Source: Marinobacter nanhaiticus D15-8W (lineage in GTDB: Bacteria; Pseudomonadota; Gammaproteobacteria; Pseudomonadales; Oleiphilaceae). Taken from it: DNA of 64,000 nucleotides. The stretch spans positions 1,612,001 to 1,676,000 of the forward strand of contig NZ_AP028878.1 in the NCBI RefSeq assembly GCF_036511935.1, in the 5' to 3' direction. Position numbers and translations under genes: made by a program. The notes under the pieces are model-generated. The model worked only from the letters and a program-made list of their open reading frames with translations. It did no database searches and was not told where the DNA came from. Below, piece by piece: positions 44,234 through 53,979 of this stretch; the stretch's first letter is position 1; every line of letters begins with the position of its first letter.

Positions 44234-45349
44234 TCAGGTTTGAAGACAGTGTTTCAGGTCCTGTTCGGTCGGGATGGCTTCCTCGCGCACCATCAGGATC
44301 AGTGCGCTGGCATCGAAACGATGGTCGGGGGCCGGGTGGCATTCCACCTCGCCGTTATCGGTGACGTAAGCCATGAGCGTACCGTGGCCCGCCTTGATCA
44401 GTTTACAGGCGGCGTCAGCCCAAACGGTGTCTTTCACCGTGACATCGAAGCGCATGGCGTGGTCGTCATGATGGGTAAAGAGGTTTTCCAGGATTTTCTC
44501 CGCGCCCGGGGCGACCAGCGATCGAACGAGAATTTCCGGGTAAGCGCGAATCGGGCGTAGCGTCGTGTTGGCGCCGGCGGCTTCGGTGCGCTGACGGTTA
44601 TCTTCGTCCACGCACTCGGCAACCGTGTAGGGCATCCTGTCGCCACACCGGTTGCGGATCTGGAGCAGCACGTCGAGCGTGACGCTATCGGAGATCCGGC
44701 TGTGCTCGTCGCGCGACAATACAATGATTGCTCTGGCATGTTCCGGCGAGACGGCTTCAACGGCACCTCGGTCTGTGGACTCGCCGTGGTAGTGGACGAC
44801 GCCCATTTCCCTCAGGCGTGACGGCAGGCCGTCAGGAAAGGCATCGGTCAGCACCAGGATGGGCGTGTCGGCGAAGGCTTTGGTGGCACGGAACTGGCTG
44901 ACCAGGCGCTGGAAGTAGACAGCCGGGTTGTTGAGGGGGCTATTGATAATCAGAACATGGTCTTTCATACGCCATCTCCAAAGGCCTTTGATCATGTATT
45001 CCTTTTGCTTGAGGCGGTAGTCGATATAGTCGCTGGCAAGTTGGGCAAGCAGCGTGATACCCGCGAAATACAAAAGGAATGTGGTTGCGAAGCGGCCGAC
45101 CACCGTCGATGCGGAAAAGTCGCCATAGCCCACGGTGGTCAAGGTGGTGAGCGTAAGCCAGACGGCATCGCCGAAGCCCAGCCCTTCAAACGCGAGCATC
45201 ACCGCCACGTGGGCGCCGGATAGGCCAAGGAGCCAGAGCAGGGCGCGCGTCAGGCGTGCTCGCATGTTGATGTCGAGTTTGCGGGTGATTCGGGCGTAGG
45301 ACTGCCGACGCTTGCGAAGGAGGAAAAACATGGTCGTTGATTTACCCAT
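44234..45349 (-). CDS. Potassium channel with TrkA-N (RCK) domain
   Basis: 371 residues from ATG 45349; longer and shorter starts (45451, 45331) are possible. Two membrane helices flank a pore with the selectivity filter TTVGYGD. A linker leads to a TrkA-N/RCK domain (DHVLIINSPLNNPAVYFQRL, then ARAIIVLSRDEHSRISDSVTLDVLLQIR). First gene of the leftward PspA-type operon, 81 bp before DUF2170. Such channels recur in this neighbourhood, suggesting that the operon senses or restores membrane potential (inference). Confidence 0.9.
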   Translation of the reverse strand: MGKSTTMFFLLRKRRQSYARITRKLDINMRARLTRALLWLLGLSGAHVAVMLAFEGLGFGDAVWLTLTTLTTVGYGDFSASTVVGRFATTFLLYFAGITLLAQLASDYIDYRLKQKEYMIKGLWRWRMKDHVLIINSPLNNPAVYFQRLVSQFRATKAFADTPILVLTDAFPDGLPSRLREMGVVHYHGESTDRGAVEAVSPEHARAIIVLSRDEHSRISDSVTLDVLLQIRNRCGDRMPYTVAECVDEDNRQRTEAAGANTTLRPIRAYPEILVRSLVAPGAEKILENLFTHHDDHAMRFDVTVKDTVWADAACKLIKAGHGTLMAYVTDNGEVECHPAPDHRFDASALILMVREEAIPTEQDLKHCLQT

Positions 45350-45574
45350 CCCTGAGTATCTATATGGCCTGATCTCAAGCGATAGCGCTGGCGAACTGAC
45401 TCCTGTCCGTCTTTTCGAAAGGTGATTGCTGAAAGGTAATCTATCTTGCAAGACGGCGATGTTACGTGACGTTGCGGAGGATTACCACCGGGCGCCGAGG
45501 TGAGGGCGACGCATGGTCGTAGCGACGTGCCCACGTGCAGGGCCGTCTATCTCACATACGGTATAGCATGCTCC

Positions 45575-46549
45575 CTAGCGTCCAAACCTCGCCCGATAGT
45601 CGCTGGGCGTCAAACCGGTCTGGCGGCGAAAAAGGCGGCTGAAGGAGCTGACATCTTCGTACCCGACGGCCTGGGTGATCCGTTCGACTGGCAGGCGCGA
45701 GGATTCCAGGTGTGACTTTGCCGCCTCGATGCGCAGGGCCTGCAGGTAATGCTGGGGCGTTTCGCCGGTGGCGGCCTTGAAGCGTCGGAGCAGCGACCGG
45801 CTGCTGAGGCCGGACTGGCGTACCAGGTCGTCGGTGGCCAATGGATGTGCATAGCGTTGGTCGAGCCAGTCCTGCAAGGCCAGGATTGCTTCGTCCTGGT
45901 GATAGCGTTTGGTTTGAAGCGCGGCGTAAGGCGCCTGGCTGCGGCGGCCGGCATCGATCACAAAAGCTTTGGCGAGCTCCCGGGCCACCTGGGCACCGGC
46001 GTAGCGTTCGATCAGCAGAATGCCCAGGTCCCACCAGGCGGTGCCGCCGCCGGCACAGGCGATGGGGCCATCCACGGTGACCAGTTGCTCCGGATGGCAT
46101 TCGACCTGCGGGTAGCGCTGTCGGAACAGTTCGCTGAAACCCCAGTGCGTTGTGGCTTTGCGGCCGTTGAGCAACCCGGCTTCGGCAAGCAGGAAGGCGC
46201 CGGTACAGTTGCTGGCAATCTCCTGGCCGGCATCGGCTCTTTGCCGCAGCCAGTTCAGTAGAACGCCGGCATTTTCCAGTGTCGGGAGGATCGGCCCGCC
46301 GATCGTGGGAACGAGAATAAGCTCGCCGGGTTCGCTTTCCTGGATACTGCCGTCCGCAAGCAGGGAAATGCCGTTCAGGCAGGGACACGGGCGGCCATCC
46401 TCGGTAAGCAGTTGCACCTCAAAATGGCGCTCCGGCTCGCTTCCCTGGATGCGGGCCCAGGTGACGCCGGCTAGCCGGAAGAGGTCGATCATGCCGGTGA
46501 TGGCGCTGGCCAGGGCACCGGGGAAGCCTACAATGGAAACCTTTCTCAT
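45575..46549 (-). CDS. GlxA-family AraC-type regulator
   Basis: 324 residues from ATG 46549 (an ATG six codons earlier exists). The N-terminal DJ-1/PfpI-like domain includes the nucleophile-elbow form ASNCTGAFLLAEAGLL and GGGTAWWDLGILLIERY. The C-terminus has two helix-turn-helix motifs (LATDDLVRQSGLSSRSLLRRF, ITQAVGYEDVSSFSRLFRRQTGLTPSDYR). It diverges from the acyl-CoA dehydrogenase and may control it. Confidence 0.88.
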   Translation of the reverse strand: MRKVSIVGFPGALASAITGMIDLFRLAGVTWARIQGSEPERHFEVQLLTEDGRPCPCLNGISLLADGSIQESEPGELILVPTIGGPILPTLENAGVLLNWLRQRADAGQEIASNCTGAFLLAEAGLLNGRKATTHWGFSELFRQRYPQVECHPEQLVTVDGPIACAGGGTAWWDLGILLIERYAGAQVARELAKAFVIDAGRRSQAPYAALQTKRYHQDEAILALQDWLDQRYAHPLATDDLVRQSGLSSRSLLRRFKAATGETPQHYLQALRIEAAKSHLESSRLPVERITQAVGYEDVSSFSRLFRRQTGLTPSDYRARFGR

Positions 46550-46703
46550 CGGTGCAATCTGTAACACATCATGGCTGGCGGATTTGGCCTAAAGTGTGTC
46601 AGATGTGACGGTTTTCACCAAGTCGGCGCTATGCGAACCTTACGAACCTCCAGGGCTCCGCCCACTTTGGGACGCTTGCCGATTCTCCATAAAGGTAGCT
46701 GTA

Positions 46704-48509
46704 ATGACTGACACACTGATCGATCGCCGCGACCTCGATTTCCTGCTTTACGACGTCATGGATACCGCCGCGCTGAGCAGTCGCGAGCGTTTCCAGGATC
46801 ACAGCCGCGAAACGTTCGATGCTGTGATCGAGACCGCTGACCGCATGGCACGCGAAAAATTCGCACCGCATAACAGTCTGGCGGACAAGCAGGAGCCCAG
46901 CTTCGTCAATGGCGAGGTAGAAATGCTGCCGGAGGTCAAAGAGGCGTTCCACGCGTATGCCGAAGCCGGCTTCCTGGCGGGGCGTTATGACCACGACCTG
47001 GGTGGAATGCAGTTGCCGGAGTCGGTGATTGCCGCCTGCAATGGTTTCTTCACCGCAGCCAACCCGGGTACGGCAGGCTATCCGTTCCTGACCACCGCCG
47101 CCGCCAACCTTATCCGGGTGTTTGGTTCCGAGGAGCAGCAGGCCAAGTACCTGCCGCCGATGCTCGACGGCCGCTACTCCGGCACCATGGCCCTGACCGA
47201 GCCCCATGCCGGCTCGTCCCTGAGCGATATCCGTACCTCCGCCTCGCCGACTGACGACGGCCACTACCTGATCAAGGGCGCCAAGATCTACATTTCCGGC
47301 GGCGAGCAATCGATCACCGAAAATATCGTTCACCTGGTGCTCGCCAAGATCAAAGGTGCGCCTCCGGGAGTGAAGGGCATTTCGCTATTCATCGTGCCCA
47401 AGTTCCTGACTGACGCTGACGGCCAGGTGACCGGGCGTAACGGTGTGGCGCTGGCAGGGCTGATCCACAAACTGGGTTACCGGGGTACCACGTCCACGGC
47501 GCTCAGTTTCGGCGATGATGCACCCTGTCATGGCTACCTGGTAGGTGAGCCCCACCAGGGCCTGAAGTACATGTTCCAAATGATGAACGAGGCTCGTCTG
47601 GGCGTGGGCTTCGGTGCCGCGGTCATCGGCTACCGTGGTTACCTGCATAGCCTGGAGTACGCCAGGGATCGCTTACAGGGCCGCAAGCCGTCCGAATCCG
47701 ACCCGACAAGTCCGCCGGTACCGATCATCGAGCACGCGGATGTTCGCCGTATGTTGCTGGCTCAGAAAGCCTACTGTGAGGGTGGTCTGGCCCTTTGCCT
47801 GTATGGCGCGCGGCTGGTGGACGACCAGCATACCCATCCGGATGCGGATGTCCGGGAGCAATCGGGTAAGCTCCTCGACCTGCTCACGCCCATCATGAAG
47901 GCGTGGCCCTCGGAGTATGGACCCAAGGCCAATGACCTGGCGATCCAGGTCTATGGTGGTGCGGGCTATACCCGTGAATACCCGGTGGAGCAGTGCTGGC
48001 GGGATAACCGCCTCAATCCGATCCACGAAGGCACCAACGGTATCCAGGCGCTGGACCTGCTGGGGCGTAAGGTTTGGCAGGACAAGAGCTATGGTCTGCA
48101 ACTGCTGATGAAACGCATGCAGGCGGATCTTGAAGCCTCAACCACGGCCCGGTGTCAGCAGTGGGCGCTGTCCCTGAGTGAAACCCTGCAGCGCGCTGTC
48201 AAGGTGACTCAGGAGCTGGGCGCAGCGCTGATGAAGGAAAGTCCGGACGGCGTACTGGCCAATGCCTCTTGCTACCTCCATCTGTTCGGTCATATTGCGG
48301 TGGCCTGGATGTGGCTGCGCCAGGCGAACGTGGCGGAGTTCAAGTTGGCCTCGGGGGGGCTATCGGAGCAGGAACGCCACTTCCTGGAAGGCAAACTCCA
48401 GGCTGCACAGTATTTCTTCCATTGGGAATTGCCGACGGTAGCCCAGGACATCGTACTGTTGCAGAACCGGGACGATACCTGCCTTGCCATGAAGCCGGAG
48501 TGGTTCTAG
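46704..48509 (+). CDS. Acyl-CoA dehydrogenase (long, DmdC-type)
   Basis: 601 residues from ATG 46704 with AAAGG upstream. An N-terminal extension domain is followed by the acyl-CoA dehydrogenase fold: GTMALTEPHAGSSLSDIRTSA (FAD binding), IKGAKIYISGGEQSITENIVHLVLAK, and GVKGISLFIVPK. A C-terminal domain (IQVYGGAGYTREYPVEQCWRDNRLNPIHEGTNGIQALDLLGRK) fits the 600-residue subfamily that includes FadE-like and DmdC enzymes. It oxidises an acyl-CoA; chain length unknown. Confidence 0.9.
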   Translation: MTDTLIDRRDLDFLLYDVMDTAALSSRERFQDHSRETFDAVIETADRMAREKFAPHNSLADKQEPSFVNGEVEMLPEVKEAFHAYAEAGFLAGRYDHDLGGMQLPESVIAACNGFFTAANPGTAGYPFLTTAAANLIRVFGSEEQQAKYLPPMLDGRYSGTMALTEPHAGSSLSDIRTSASPTDDGHYLIKGAKIYISGGEQSITENIVHLVLAKIKGAPPGVKGISLFIVPKFLTDADGQVTGRNGVALAGLIHKLGYRGTTSTALSFGDDAPCHGYLVGEPHQGLKYMFQMMNEARLGVGFGAAVIGYRGYLHSLEYARDRLQGRKPSESDPTSPPVPIIEHADVRRMLLAQKAYCEGGLALCLYGARLVDDQHTHPDADVREQSGKLLDLLTPIMKAWPSEYGPKANDLAIQVYGGAGYTREYPVEQCWRDNRLNPIHEGTNGIQALDLLGRKVWQDKSYGLQLLMKRMQADLEASTTARCQQWALSLSETLQRAVKVTQELGAALMKESPDGVLANASCYLHLFGHIAVAWMWLRQANVAEFKLASGGLSEQERHFLEGKLQAAQYFFHWELPTVAQDIVLLQNRDDTCLAMKPEWF

Positions 48510-48521
48510 TCCTTCATTGTT

Positions 48522-48556
48522 CGGCCCCGGCGTTGCCTCGGGGCCGTCTTCCTGCC
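48522..48556 (+). terminator. Likely Rho-independent terminator
   Basis: CGGCCCC and GGGGCCG pair around 11 bases, followed by a T/C-rich tail (TCTTCCTGCC) just after the dehydrogenase gene. Confidence 0.6.
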
Positions 48557-48701
48557 TTTTCCTGAATTCGCTTGCCTGCGATTGGTAGGCATGCAGTTGG
48601 CGTTAACACCCATCCTGAACCAGACTGGTTAGATTGCCGTTCGGCACGATCTCCGCTGCTACCTATTACTCTAGGCAGCACACTCAGGCAGAGGATGTTC
48701 A

Positions 48702-48959
48702 ATGACCAACAACTATCAGCCCATCGATTGTTCTGCCCACGATATCCTCCTCGAAGTCGCAACCTTCCAACGTACCGTGGAAATCGTATTTCGAGACGAG
48801 GCTGGCCAGATTCAGGCCTTTCACGACAGGATCCGTGATGTCTTTACCCGTGCCGGCGAGGAGTTCCTGCTCCTGGGACGCGGTCAATTGATTCGTCTGG
48901 ACCATCTGATCCTGGTGGACGGCAAGCCGGTTACCCAAGGTGGCAAGGTTTCGGCCTGA
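48702..48959 (+). CDS. rof: Rof (YaeO)-like Rho-binding antiterminator
   Basis: 85 residues with the Rof opening YQPIDCSAHDILLEVA, the central KDxE-like strand (VEIVFRDEAG) and LLGRGQLIRLDHLILVDG. Small beta-barrel proteins of this family bind Rho and inhibit termination. The length fits E. coli YaeO (about 86). Confidence 0.82.
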   Translation: MTNNYQPIDCSAHDILLEVATFQRTVEIVFRDEAGQIQAFHDRIRDVFTRAGEEFLLLGRGQLIRLDHLILVDGKPVTQGGKVSA

Positions 48960-49080
48960 TTGGCACTGGGCGTCGTAGGTATCGTCAGGGTTTTCCTAAC
49001 GTTTTGTCATTGTTAAAGAAAACGTAATCGCCCGTTTATTGTGTTGATGTGCCGCTCACTCATACACTGCTTCCCGTAGT

Positions 49081-49094
49081 CAAACGATCGTTTG
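49081..49094. promoter_or_regulatory. Perfect palindrome CAAACGATCGTTTG, PsrA-type operator
   Basis: A 14-bp perfect palindrome 36 bp upstream of the lipoprotein start at 49131. It matches the (G/C)AAAC-N(2-4)-GTTT(G/C) pattern of PsrA, a fatty-acid-responsive TetR-type regulator. Assignment to PsrA is inference; other TetR regulators are possible. Confidence 0.5.
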
Positions 49095-49130
49095 GAAATT
49101 TGGAATTTATTTTTTGCTGAGGGAAAGCAC

Positions 49131-49397
49131 ATGAAAAAGGTGATCGCGGGTACGTTTGCTGCTCTTATGGCGCTTGGGCTGGTTGGCTGTGACGAAGGAC
49201 CGGCTGAGGAAGCAGGTGAGTCTATCGATCAGGCTGCCGAAAATGCCGGTGAAATGGCAGAAGACGCAGGCGATTCTGTCGAAGAGACTTACGAAGACGC
49301 AACGGGTCAGTCTGACAGCGTCGGGGAAAATGTTCAGGAAGGCGCTGAGGAAGCTGGTGAAGCCGTAGAAGACACGGCCGAAGAAGCTACCAACTAA
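49131..49397 (+). CDS. Small acidic lipoprotein
   Basis: 88 residues from ATG 49131, with GAGGGAA upstream. Lipobox LGLVGCD, then a strongly acidic heptad-like repeat of (E/D)xAxExAxx (AAENAGEMAEDAGDSVEE, then GAEEAGEAVEDTAEE), likely an amphipathic helix. Similar to small entericidin- or LEA-like stress proteins, no firm family. The palindrome 49081-49094 sits in its promoter. Confidence 0.75.
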   Translation: MKKVIAGTFAALMALGLVGCDEGPAEEAGESIDQAAENAGEMAEDAGDSVEETYEDATGQSDSVGENVQEGAEEAGEAVEDTAEEATN

Positions 49398-49532
49398 GTT
49401 TTCTGGTCTTTGGTTGCCAGTTAAAAATGTCCTATCCAAACCGTGACGGTCGCACGATAACCGTCTGAACGGTTGCGGGATGGTCGTCCACCTGCCCATA
49501 GTAAGGCATCTGTCCGCCAGGAGGAGCAGGTT

Positions 49533-50057
49533 ATGGACACCATCCCGAATTTCCCCTCAATCCTTTCACGTTTCCGGGGCCACCGTATCCCGGGATTGGT
49601 CGTCGGTCTGACGGCTGTATGGCTGCTGTCCGCCTGCTCACTGCAGCCGACGCCACCGTTGTCGCTCGATACGGGGGCACAGCCTATACCGGCGTCCGCC
49701 GAAACTTTCCATACCGATGTTCGCCCGGCTCCTGGCCGCTTCCGATTTCTCCAAAAGGTGGAGCGCGCTGTCATCACGCAGCTTGAGGCTCTGGGCTACG
49801 AAAAGGTCGAAAGGGGTAGTGGTGATTTCTCCGTCCTGATCCAGTTGTCCAGAACGGATCGGGTTATCCCCTTTGTCGAACCGGTGGAGTCCGGCCGACT
49901 GAACCTCTACATGATGGATGATGACGAAACCCTGCGCGTGGGGCGTTCGCCGAACCTCGACAGTATCGATCTCGATTTCATGCAGGAACAGGATATTGCC
50001 GAGCGTGTTCGTATGTTTCTCGACGGTATTCCGGCAAGAACAAAAAACTCATCCTGA
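49533..50057 (+). CDS. Lipoprotein, unknown function
   Basis: 174 residues from ATG 49533, chosen by the strong AGGAGGAG upstream. A long signal peptide ends in lipobox LLSACS. The mature part includes FRFLQKVERAVITQLEALGYEKVERGSGDFSVLIQLS, a pattern like DUF4136-type small domains, but I cannot assign it. Stands alone. Confidence 0.72.
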   Translation: MDTIPNFPSILSRFRGHRIPGLVVGLTAVWLLSACSLQPTPPLSLDTGAQPIPASAETFHTDVRPAPGRFRFLQKVERAVITQLEALGYEKVERGSGDFSVLIQLSRTDRVIPFVEPVESGRLNLYMMDDDETLRVGRSPNLDSIDLDFMQEQDIAERVRMFLDGIPARTKNSS

Positions 50058-50227
50058 TCTCCCGAATTGTTCGAAAATCAACTAAAGTAGAAGTTAACTA
50101 TCGTCCATGTTTGCGTAGGCTGGGATAACGCGGCCCAAGGCGGGGCGTGAGTGCGGAAAATTATAATAATCAGCTCCTACCGCCAGAGGCGTGATAGCGG
50201 GCGAGTTCGTTCAGAGGTGGCGGCTCA

Positions 50228-51871
50228 ATGAGATTCATCAATAGTGCGGCAATTACTGCCGTTTGCGTTGTTGCGCTGGTTGTTTCAGTTGTGGGGTATT
50301 TCATGTCTCCCATGCTTGGACTGGATGCGCCCTCCTTGGTTATCGGTTTAATCCTCGGCTTGGTTTTGGCTACGCTGGTTCTGGTAATTCGCGTACTGGA
50401 ACCGCTGGAGCGGGGCTTCGCGAAGTTGGAAGCCGGCGATAAGGCGCCTGACAATCCGGCGGCTAAGTGGATTCCGTCTCTCTTACAGCAGGCGAGGGCG
50501 GGACAGTCCCTGGTTGAATCCCTGTCTTCCGGTGCTGACGCCAACGCCATTTCCGCTGCGGAGGTGTCTTACGCAGCAGATCAGCTCAAGTCTCGGCTGG
50601 ACAGACAGGTCGAGGAAACGGCACAAATGGCTGATTACGCGGCCCGGATTACCTCTACCGTCAAGCAATCCGCCGAGCAGGCGAGTCAGGCTTCGACCAT
50701 GTCGCGGCACGCCAGCGAACTCAGTGCCAGTGGTCGCCAGGCCCTGGGCCAGGCGATTGAAGAGGTGAGGACCGTACACCAGCAGTCGGGCGAGACCTTG
50801 CGGCAGATTCAGGAGCTGAATGAAAAGTCCGAGAAAATTCAGGGCGTCACCACGACCATTCAGGCCATTGCCGAACAGACCAACCTGCTCGCGCTGAATG
50901 CTGCCATCGAAGCAGCCCGGGCCGGCGAGCAGGGGCGGGGCTTTGCCGTGGTGGCCGATGAAGTGCGGCAGTTGGCAGGGCGTACGGCGCAGGCGACCGG
51001 CGAGGTGGCAGAAACACTGCAGGCGATTCGTGTGGATACCGGAACGATCGTGTCGCAGATCGAGAAACTCGCCGGCAGTATCGAAAGCGGCCTGGAATCA
51101 GTGGAGAGTGTTGGTGAGCGGCTCAATGAGATACGAGCCCAGACCGAGCAGGTCGAACAGCAGGTGACCAGCATCGCTGAAGGTGACCAGCATAACGAGG
51201 AAAGCCTGAGGCAGATGTTCCAGGCGATCGAAACACTGCGGGACGAGATGACCGAGAGCGACAACAGCGTGCAATCCCTCGCCCAGCAAGCGGCGCGGCT
51301 AATGGAAATCGCCGAGAACGCCAACGCCGCCTTTGCATTGAGTAGCGATGCCAGCTACCACCGGTTCTTCTACGAGCGAGCCCGTGAAGGTGCCGACCAT
51401 ATTGGCTCCCTGTTCGAGCGGGCACTGAGCGATGGCAAGCTATCCGAAGCGCAGTTATTCGATAGCAAACGCGAGCCTATTCCGAACACCAGCCCCCAGA
51501 AATACCATAGTGGCTTTGATCGCTTTACCGATCAGCATATCCATACCATCCAGGAACCGGTCAAGGATTCCCATGAGTCGCTGGTCTTCGCCATTGCCAC
51601 GGCGCCGGACGGCTACGTGCCCACCCATAATAAAGCCTTTGCCAACGAGCCTACCGGCGATGCCAATGTGGACTTGGTGAAAAGTCGCAGCAAGCGACTG
51701 TTCAATGATCGTACCGGTAAGCGCTGCGGCAGCCACAAGCAGGATATGCTGCTGCAGACCTATCGCCGTGACACCGGCGAGATCATGCATGACCTCTCGG
51801 TACCGATCTATGTAAACGGACGCCACTGGGGTGGGTTCCGGCTGGGTTATCGGCCGCGGCAGGCTGGATGA
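50228..51871 (+). CDS. Chemoreceptor-like protein with C-terminal sensor
   Basis: 547 residues. Two membrane helices (7-29, 33-55) with almost no periplasmic loop precede the MCP signalling hairpin, whose tip is [45 protein letters not shown]. After the hairpin a C-terminal domain of about 180 residues (from [13 protein letters not shown]) ends with [15 protein letters not shown], reminiscent of a PAS/Cache-like sensor. So the sensor is cytosolic and follows the signalling part, the reverse of the usual order. No pentapeptide tether for methylation enzymes is visible. Confidence 0.87.
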   Translation: MRFINSAAITAVCVVALVVSVVGYFMSPMLGLDAPSLVIGLILGLVLATLVLVIRVLEPLERGFAKLEAGDKAPDNPAAKWIPSLLQQARAGQSLVESLSSGADANAISAAEVSYAADQLKSRLDRQVEETAQMADYAARITSTVKQSAEQASQASTMSRHASELSASGRQALGQAIEEVRTVHQQSGETLRQIQELNEKSEKIQGVTTTIQAIAEQTNLLALNAAIEAARAGEQGRGFAVVADEVRQLAGRTAQATGEVAETLQAIRVDTGTIVSQIEKLAGSIESGLESVESVGERLNEIRAQTEQVEQQVTSIAEGDQHNEESLRQMFQAIETLRDEMTESDNSVQSLAQQAARLMEIAENANAAFALSSDASYHRFFYERAREGADHIGSLFERALSDGKLSEAQLFDSKREPIPNTSPQKYHSGFDRFTDQHIHTIQEPVKDSHESLVFAIATAPDGYVPTHNKAFANEPTGDANVDLVKSRSKRLFNDRTGKRCGSHKQDMLLQTYRRDTGEIMHDLSVPIYVNGRHWGGFRLGYRPRQAG

Positions 51872-51894
51872 CGGACGGTAGACATAGCACGTCG

Positions 51895-52797
51895 CTAGCG
51901 TATCGGTTCCAGCAGTGCACTGCCGGCCCGGGCGATGGTTCGGGTCAGCCGTTCCATGAAATCGCCGCCATGGCGCCAGTAATGCCAGTACAACGGCACG
52001 TCCACCGTCACTGCCTGGTTCAGGTTGACCAGTTCACCCTCCGGCACCGCAAGGGTCGTGCGGTTGTCGCCGATCATGTTGTCGGGGATCATGCCGTAGC
52101 CCATGCCGGCCATGGCGAGACGTACGAAACCTTCCGCTGACGGGCACAGGTGATAGGGGAAGCGGCCGTGATACCCACACTGGGCCAGGAAGCGGTGCTG
52201 GAGCTGGTCATGTGGGCCGAAGACAATCGCCGGCGCTTCCTGGAAGGCCTGCGCGGTGAGCCCGTCGGGGAAGAATCGCGCAATGTAGTTCCGGTGGGCC
52301 CAGGCGCGGTAGGGCATGTTGCCGAGAGCAATACATCGCGCCCCGGCAACAGGCTGGTCGCTGCTGCACAGGCAGGCGGCCACGTCGCCTTCCCGCATAC
52401 GGCGCAGCCCCACGTCCTGGTCCTCGATCACCATATCCATCAGTAACCCTTCTTCCTGGCAGAACGCGCCAATCGCTTCGCCCCACCACGTGGCGAGGCT
52501 GTCGGCGTTGAGGGCGATGCGCAGCCGGGTGCGGTCTTCGGACAAGGCGGGAATCTGACGCCTCAGGTCCCGTTCCAGCAGCTGGACCTGCTGGGCATGG
52601 TTGAGCAACCTCCGACCCGCCGGCGTGGCTTGCAGGTGGGGGTGCCGGGTGAGGACGGGTTGGCCAAGGCGCGATTCCAGCAATTTGATGCGTTGGGACA
52701 CGGCAGATTGGGAGAGACCCAATGCCATGCCGGCCCGTTCGAATCCACCCGTTTCGACGACGGTGATGAGTGCTTCCAGCAGTTTGTAGTCGAGCAT
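51895..52797 (-). CDS. argP: LysR-family regulator ArgP
   Basis: 300 residues. N-terminal winged helix (LLEALITVVETGGFERAGMALGLSQSAVSQRIKLLESRLG) and LysR substrate domain. ArgP/IciA signatures: LGQPVLTRHPHLQATPAGRRLL and LNADSLATWWGEAIGAF. It activates the arginine/lysine exporter argO in E. coli. Here it diverges from argO, as expected; the 116-bp gap holds the shared control region. Confidence 0.93.
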   Translation of the reverse strand: MLDYKLLEALITVVETGGFERAGMALGLSQSAVSQRIKLLESRLGQPVLTRHPHLQATPAGRRLLNHAQQVQLLERDLRRQIPALSEDRTRLRIALNADSLATWWGEAIGAFCQEEGLLMDMVIEDQDVGLRRMREGDVAACLCSSDQPVAGARCIALGNMPYRAWAHRNYIARFFPDGLTAQAFQEAPAIVFGPHDQLQHRFLAQCGYHGRFPYHLCPSAEGFVRLAMAGMGYGMIPDNMIGDNRTTLAVPEGELVNLNQAVTVDVPLYWHYWRHGGDFMERLTRTIARAGSALLEPIR

Positions 52798-52913
52798 AAG
52801 TAAAAGTGATGCAGTATTAGCAATATGATTTTTTAGTATAACGACATTTGGTTAGTCTTTCCCTGCAAAACGACGGTCCGAGCTTGAAGGCGGTGTTTGG
52901 AGGGAGATTAACC

Positions 52914-53549
52914 ATGTTACAGAGTTACCTGACCGGCCTTGTGGTCTGCGGCGGGATTATCATCGCGATTGGCGCCCAGAATGCCTATCTTCTGGGCCAG
53001 GCCTTCAGGCGGGAACACCACTGGTGGTCCGCGGCACTGTGCATGAGTGCGGACATAGTCCTGTTTACGCTGGGAATGCTGGGTGTCAGTGCGGCGTTGA
53101 TCGCGTTTCCTTCGGCATTGGATATGCTGCGTTGGGCAGGTGTGGTCTTCCTGTTGTGGCTTTCATTTACGGCTTTTGTCCGGGCCGTGCAAGGGCGTGA
53201 TGGTCTGGTCGCCGACGAGCAATCACGGCGCAGCCTGGGCGCTGTCTTGATGACGACACTGGCCGTCACGTTGCTCAATCCGCAGGTTTACCTGGATACC
53301 CTGTTGCTGATTCCGTCTGTTGGTGCCCAGCAGCCCGATCCGATGGTTTTCGCTGCGGGCGCCAGTAGTGCGTCCGTCATGTGGTTCACGCTGTTGGCCT
53401 GGGGTGGTTCGGCACTGGCACCGGTTCTTTCGCGACCGATGGCCTGGCGCATTATCGATGGACTGATCTCGTTGATGATGCTCGCGATTGCCGTGCACCT
53501 GGTCGTCAACGGGATTCACGTACCGAACCCGGCGCAAACGGGCGGCTGA
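52914..53549 (+). CDS. argO: Arginine/lysine exporter of the LysE family (ArgO)
   Basis: 211 residues from ATG 52914 (AGGGAG upstream), six predicted membrane helices. LysE motifs: LVVCGGIIIAIGAQNAYLLGQ with the conserved GAQNA, and LNPQVYLDTLLLIPSVGAQ. Exports basic amino acids across the inner membrane. Divergent from argP. Confidence 0.93.
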   Translation: MLQSYLTGLVVCGGIIIAIGAQNAYLLGQAFRREHHWWSAALCMSADIVLFTLGMLGVSAALIAFPSALDMLRWAGVVFLLWLSFTAFVRAVQGRDGLVADEQSRRSLGAVLMTTLAVTLLNPQVYLDTLLLIPSVGAQQPDPMVFAAGASSASVMWFTLLAWGGSALAPVLSRPMAWRIIDGLISLMMLAIAVHLVVNGIHVPNPAQTGG

Positions 53550-53591
53550 TTCCTCTATACTGGCTGGAAACCACCGAACCGAGGAATGATC

Positions 53592-53963
53592 TTGAACGAA
53601 CAGGAAGCCCGCCCCGTGGAGGTCGATAGCGACGACCCCATCGTCCGCCGTGGCGATAAATCCAGAAACCTGGCTGTGTTGGTTTACCTGCTGCAGGCCC
53701 TGTCTTTTTTTGTTGGCGGTATTACCGGTCTTGCCGGCGTCATCGTGAACTACGTGAAGCTTGACGATGTACGTAACACCTGGGTCGAGCCCCACTTCCG
53801 CTGGCAGATCCGCACTTTCTGGATTGGCCTGCTGTGGTGTGTGATCGGCTTCGTCACCTTGCCGATACTGATCGGCTGGTTCGTCCTGCTCGGGATTTCA
53901 ATCTGGGTGATCTACCGGATCGTCAAGGGTGCCCTGGCGCTGAATGACGGCAAGGCGCCTTGA
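53592..53963 (+). CDS. DUF4870-family membrane protein
   Basis: 123 residues from TTG 53592; GAGGA lies directly against the ATG at 53586, too close for it, but at normal spacing from the TTG. Three helices with the DUF4870 pattern NLAVLVYLLQALSFFVGGITGLAGVIVNY and EPHFRWQIRTFWIGL. Function unknown. Confidence 0.85.
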   Translation: MNEQEARPVEVDSDDPIVRRGDKSRNLAVLVYLLQALSFFVGGITGLAGVIVNYVKLDDVRNTWVEPHFRWQIRTFWIGLLWCVIGFVTLPILIGWFVLLGISIWVIYRIVKGALALNDGKAP

Positions 53964-53979
53964 CCGACAAATGAAAAGG

